Source: RGIG1666 sp045595745 (GTDB lineage: Bacteria; Bacillota; Clostridia; UBA1381; UBA9506). Taken from it: 7,849 nt of DNA. The stretch spans positions 1 through 7,849 of the forward strand of contig JAZOBB010000094.1 of NCBI GenBank assembly GCA_045595745.1, given 5' to 3'. Numbering within the stretch: the first letter of the stretch is position 1; each line of letters opens with the position of its first letter. The notes beneath the pieces were generated by a model. It had not been told where the DNA came from. It was given only the letters and a program-made list of their open reading frames with translations, and made no database searches. Below, one piece after another: positions 5,267 through 7,849 of this stretch. The position numbers were made by a program, and so were the translations under genes.

Positions 5267-5455
5267 TTACGAGCCGTCCGTTGGGCAATTCTTTTGATAT
5301 TGTGTTCCGAAATAAAATGATATTACCACCGTAAAAACCGTCAAGAACTGTTCTGGGGATATCTGTTCTTTTACAGCAAGAACAGCAAACACAAAAGCAA
5401 GCATAATTGTAACAACGCTTTTTACATCTATAAGCTTTGCCAGTTGATTTTTCAC
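5267..5455 (-). CDS. Small holin-like phage protein
   Basis: A 62-residue protein with two hydrophobic helices (about 12–28 VKSVVTIMLAFVFAVLAV and 36–50 LTVFTVVISFYFG), a short acidic turn between them (KEQISPEQ), and a polar C-terminus. Small two-helix proteins beside an endolysin are typically phage holins, which permeabilise the membrane to let the lysin reach the wall. The ISFYFGTQ segment resembles short clostridial prophage holins. The start is GTG at 5455, set by a GGGGGG ribosome binding site (5464–5469) 8 bases upstream. The open frame extends back to 5521, but that part overlaps the amidase gene and has no better site. It lies 17 bases after the endolysin. Function is inferred from size, topology and context. 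Confidence 0.72.
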   Translation of the reverse strand: MKNQLAKLIDVKSVVTIMLAFVFAVLAVKEQISPEQFLTVFTVVISFYFGTQYQKNCPTDGS

Positions 5456-5463
5456 GTTAATTT

Positions 5464-5469
5464 CCCCCC
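5464..5469 (-). promoter_or_regulatory. Unusual all-G ribosome binding site of the holin-like gene
   Basis: GGGGGG on the minus strand lies 8 bases before GTG 5455 and directly after the amidase stop at 5473. It decides the short start. A poly-G site with a GTG start may keep holin translation low, as is common for lysis timing; this is inference. Confidence 0.6.
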
Positions 5470-5472
5470 AAG

Positions 5473-6192
5473 TTAAAAATTTCTTTCTCTTATAAATTGC
5501 AAGGTTTTTCGTGCCAACCAATATAGTCTTCCATCAGGATTTTGTCTCATTTCTCTTTCAAGACCTTCCATATCATTTACAATTCCACGATACGCATATT
5601 CCCACGCAATGTCGTGAATATCCGTAAGTTCTGCAATACCGCTGACTTTCTCTTGGGTTATTCCCTCAAATATTGCCTTTGCAAAATCCTCCTGCCTTGT
5701 TTTTAAAAGCCAGGCATCATCTTCGTTGTCTATAAATGCTGTTTCAATTAAGAGCGCAGGGGCAGTTGTATTTCTTAAAACAGCAAGCTCAGAGCGTGCC
5801 TTTACCCCCCTGTCAACTGTTCCCAAACGGTTTACAACAGAACTTTGAACCCTTTGTGCTGTATCCGATACATCACTTCCTATGGCATACACAAGCGTCT
5901 CTGTGCCTCGTGCCGTTTTGTCAAAGGCATTACAGTGTATGGATATGAATAGGTCAGCTCCCCAATCGTTTGACATTCTCACACGTTCGTTAAGACTTGA
6001 TGCAACCGTTCCGTTACCAACATTATCGGCTACATAGCTTCGGCTCATTCTTACCTCGTGCCCTGCTGACTGCAAAAGCCCACGCAAATGATTTGCTATT
6101 TCGAAAGTAACAATTTCTTCTCTTAAACCAAAACCGCTTGCGCCTGTATCTCCGCCTGAATAATTATGTCCGGGGTCAAGAAATATTTTCAT
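5473..6192 (-). CDS. Phage endolysin, N-acetylmuramoyl-L-alanine amidase
   Basis: A 239-residue zinc amidase of the Amidase_3 family (the LytC/CwlC catalytic type). It cleaves the bond between N-acetylmuramic acid and L-alanine in peptidoglycan. Zinc ligands are visible as His9 (LDPGHN), Glu25 (LREE) and His86 (ISIHCNA), with the catalytic Glu150 in LIETAFIDN. The catalytic domain ends near residue 172. The remaining 60 or so residues (TDIHDIAWEYAYRGIVND … YWLARKTLQFIR) look like a small helical C-terminal module, possibly for wall binding. There is no signal peptide, as expected for a holin-dependent phage lysin. The ATG has a GGAGG site (6199–6203) 6 bases upstream and overlaps the preceding gene by 17 bases. 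A host sporulation amidase is less likely, given the tail and holin-like neighbours. Confidence 0.93.
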   Translation of the reverse strand: MKIFLDPGHNYSGGDTGASGFGLREEIVTFEIANHLRGLLQSAGHEVRMSRSYVADNVGNGTVASSLNERVRMSNDWGADLFISIHCNAFDKTARGTETLVYAIGSDVSDTAQRVQSSVVNRLGTVDRGVKARSELAVLRNTTAPALLIETAFIDNEDDAWLLKTRQEDFAKAIFEGITQEKVSGIAELTDIHDIAWEYAYRGIVNDMEGLEREMRQNPDGRLYWLARKTLQFIRERNF

Positions 6193-6373
6193 ACACAGCC
6201 TCCGCTTCTTCTGTGTGCATAGCTTCTATCAATGCACTAAGCTCCGACAAATCATCTTCAGTTAAAACACCCTTTTCAAGCCAGCCTGCCGCATTTAATA
6301 TGACTTGATAATCTGCCATCTTTCCAACCGCATCTTTTAATCCTTTAAAAATAAAATCACGTAACGAAAACAT
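6176..6373 (-). CDS. Small phage protein between tail fibre and endolysin
   Basis: A 65-residue soluble protein of unknown function. The central segment DYQVILNAAGWLEKGVLTEDDLSELSALIEAM, with its helix–turn–helix-like spacing and GVLTEDDL turn, resembles short proteins encoded after tail-fibre genes in Firmicute prophages (XkdX-like in position and size). I cannot assign a specific family with certainty. The start at 6373 shares one base with the stop of the tail gene. Its AGGAGG site lies in the last codons of that gene, so translation is tightly coupled. Its 3' end overlaps the endolysin by 17 bases. The length and neighbours support a real gene rather than a chance frame. Confidence 0.75.
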   Translation of the reverse strand: MFSLRDFIFKGLKDAVGKMADYQVILNAAGWLEKGVLTEDDLSELSALIEAMHTEEAEAVYENIS

Positions 6374-7849
6374 TATACATTACCTCCTAAAGCTATAATT
6401 GCATTTGTTAATTCTTTAAATGCCGTATTTATATCACGCACATACTCACAGCGCGACAACACATAATTGTCGTGCGAAAGAAAAGTCATTGTTTTTGATA
6501 AATTTTTTAAACCATCTATAACACCGTCTTCATCAGTTAAATATTCTGCACCATTAAACTTTTCATAAACACTTGCTTTTTCTCCAAGCTCAAGCATAGG
6601 CTTAATTTGAAGATTTTTAAAAGTATAACCTTCTTCAGCAAATATAGATATACCTTTTATTGCTTCGTTTACCTCAAACGTCACACTGCCATTATAAAGA
6701 GCACGGCCCACCGAGTTGCCATCTCCATAATAAACAGTCATACCATATGTATCTTTACTGCCGTTTGATATTCCTGAAAAAGTTAATCTGTCATTTACCC
6801 AATAATACTTCTTGTGCGGATCCATTATATAAAAATCAAAGCCTTCTTCGTTTACCGTACCGTTTAGCGTTATAACTCCATTGTCGTTAATTGTTACAGT
6901 TACACCGCCATATGTTCCCGCTCCATTATAATACGGAAAAGGAATAATATTTTTTCCGCATACAGTAATTGCTTTATCAGCAGGACTTACATAACTAACC
7001 CACTCGGTCGCTGTTGTATTTTCCTCAATTTGGACCTTTACCTCTGTGTTTTCATATACAGTTGCAGTATCCGTTCTGACAACAAGTCCTCCTGAAACTA
7101 CTGATTTTTCGCTAATGGTAAAGGTTCTGGAGATTGCACTCGTTGTGTTAATATATGTCTCCCCTGTAGTTTTGTTTTGTGTATAAATATAATCATTTCC
7201 CAAACTGCCGGTTACACTTATTGTATATGTCCCAGGCTCTAATGTTACCTCAAAAAGAGAGTCTATAGATGTATTTTGTGTCGGATGACCGTTTATTTTT
7301 AGTTTCGAGCTACCAACCTCTGCCGTAATGACAACTCCGTTTTTATTAAGTTCTCGCATTGCCGCATCAGGAGCTGTTGGGTTTGGTCTAACAAAAAATA
7401 AATTTTTGCTTTTTGCCTTTAATACTAAATCATGCTCTGATTCCGAAAAATCATCGATACAAACAGAGGGGCCGAGCTTTTTGCCGTATAAGGCATTTGA
7501 AAATATGTTACGCGACGTTTTTTCGTTTTCGGCAATGTCCGTTTTGTTTTTATCAATACTTTCTTTATTTGCTTTAATTGCCTCTTCATTTGCCAATATT
7601 CTTTCATCCAGTGCCGATATAGCTTTGCTGTTAGCATTTTCCGCGGCTCGACACTCTAAATATTGCCCCTCAAGCCTTGCCAAAACAGGCTCATTGTCTT
7701 CAGATTCTAAGCCATTTTCTCCGAATCCCTCGCGAACACGAGCCGATATAACCTGAGTTGTTGCATACGAACCGTCCGGCTTTACAAGGGCGACCTCAAA
7801 CTCTAAATTACCCTTTAGAGAATATGCATTGTCTGCTACATCATAATAT
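6373..7849 (-). CDS. Phage tail fibre / upper baseplate protein, N-terminus cut by window
   Basis: The frame stays open to the right edge, so this is a 3' fragment of at least 491 residues. A TTG at 7683 is not the start: 55 in-frame codons upstream encode coherent protein (YSLKGNLEFEVALVKPDG), which resembles the N-terminal beta domain of BppU-type upper baseplate proteins. Numbering from the edge, residues 1–55 are this domain and about 70–113 form a coiled coil (ALDERILANEEAIKANKESIDKNK). Two related beta-rich modules follow, at about 147–290 and 297–431. Each begins (S/G)KN(L/I), contains NGV(V/I)(I)T, and ends with a Q-I-E/K-rich strand and an aromatic (TEWVSY, ASVYEKF). A helical C-terminus follows. 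Such modules usually form trimeric receptor-binding fibres at the tail tip. The next gene starts one base into its stop codon. The receptor is unknown. Confidence 0.82.
   Translation of the reverse strand, partial: YYDVADNAYSLKGNLEFEVALVKPDGSYATTQVISARVREGFGENGLESEDNEPVLARLEGQYLECRAAENANSKAISALDERILANEEAIKANKESIDKNKTDIAENEKTSRNIFSNALYGKKLGPSVCIDDFSESEHDLVLKAKSKNLFFVRPNPTAPDAAMRELNKNGVVITAEVGSSKLKINGHPTQNTSIDSLFEVTLEPGTYTISVTGSLGNDYIYTQNKTTGETYINTTSAISRTFTISEKSVVSGGLVVRTDTATVYENTEVKVQIEENTTATEWVSYVSPADKAITVCGKNIIPFPYYNGAGTYGGVTVTINDNGVITLNGTVNEEGFDFYIMDPHKKYYWVNDRLTFSGISNGSKDTYGMTVYYGDGNSVGRALYNGSVTFEVNEAIKGISIFAEEGYTFKNLQIKPMLELGEKASVYEKFNGAEYLTDEDGVIDGLKNLSKTMTFLSHDNYVLSRCEYVRDINTAFKELTNAIIALGGNV
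6383..6388 (-). promoter_or_regulatory. Ribosome binding site embedded in the end of the tail gene
   Basis: A perfect AGGAGG on the minus strand encodes the Gly-Gly near the tail protein C-terminus (GGNV) and lies 9 bases before the next ATG at 6373. Together with the one-base stop/start overlap, it indicates coupled translation. Confidence 0.8.

Noticed and set aside
5456..5521. Longer N-terminus for the holin-like protein
   Set aside because: The extra 22 residues overlap the amidase gene, add no hydrophobic segment, and place the GGGGGG ribosome binding site inside the coding region.
7681..7683. TTG as the start of the tail-fibre gene
   Set aside because: The same frame continues without a stop to position 7848 and encodes a plausible baseplate-type beta domain, so this codon is an internal leucine.
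7328..7756. Plus-strand open frame of 142 codons
   Set aside because: It is antisense to the tail-fibre gene, whose frame encodes a coiled coil and beta modules. The Ser/Phe/Leu-rich product is what the complement of that coding sequence would give.

Overview
The window looks like the chromosome of a low-GC, endospore-forming Firmicute of the class Clostridia. The evidence is a spoIIGA–sigE pair whose SigE closely follows the Bacillus subtilis sequence, strong AGGAGG-type ribosome binding sites, sigma-A promoters with near-consensus hexamers, and AT-rich intergenic DNA. Genus or family cannot be fixed from the sequence alone.

Positions 1–1286 (minus strand) hold a translation and nucleotide housekeeping operon: promoter, then pyrH (UMP kinase), then frr (ribosome recycling factor). 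The usual upstream partners rpsB and tsf are absent. The frr reading frame stops about 24 residues early, at the window edge. Positions 1287–1521 carry no gene but hold five same-strand DnaA-box-like nonamers.

Positions 1522–3067 (minus strand) hold a two-gene membrane glycosylation unit: a GtrB-type polyprenyl-phosphate glycosyltransferase, then a GtrA-type four-helix flippase. It has its own extended -10 promoter and a leader with two inverted repeats. Positions 3068–3197 form a divergent regulatory region. It has a perfect Spo0A box, a near-match box, and a spoIIG promoter with the 21-base hexamer spacing expected of Spo0A-activated spoIIG promoters.

Positions 3198–4794 (plus strand) hold spoIIGA (the pro-sigma-E protease) and sigE (the mother-cell sigma factor), which overlap by 62 bases. 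Together they make and activate the first mother-cell sigma factor of sporulation. sigG, the common downstream neighbour, is not here. A strong symmetrical terminator follows.

Positions 4833–7849 (minus strand, converging on sigE) are the late end of a prophage or prophage-derived element. In transcription order they are: a tail fibre/upper-baseplate protein running off the right edge, a 65-residue small phage protein, an Amidase_3 endolysin, a 62-residue holin-like protein, and a 138-residue membrane-anchored phage protein of unknown function. The genes are packed tightly, with ribosome binding sites inside or next to the preceding gene, so they read as one transcript ending at the terminator shared with sigE. 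No integrase, attachment site, tRNA, rRNA, insertion sequence or CRISPR array can be supported.
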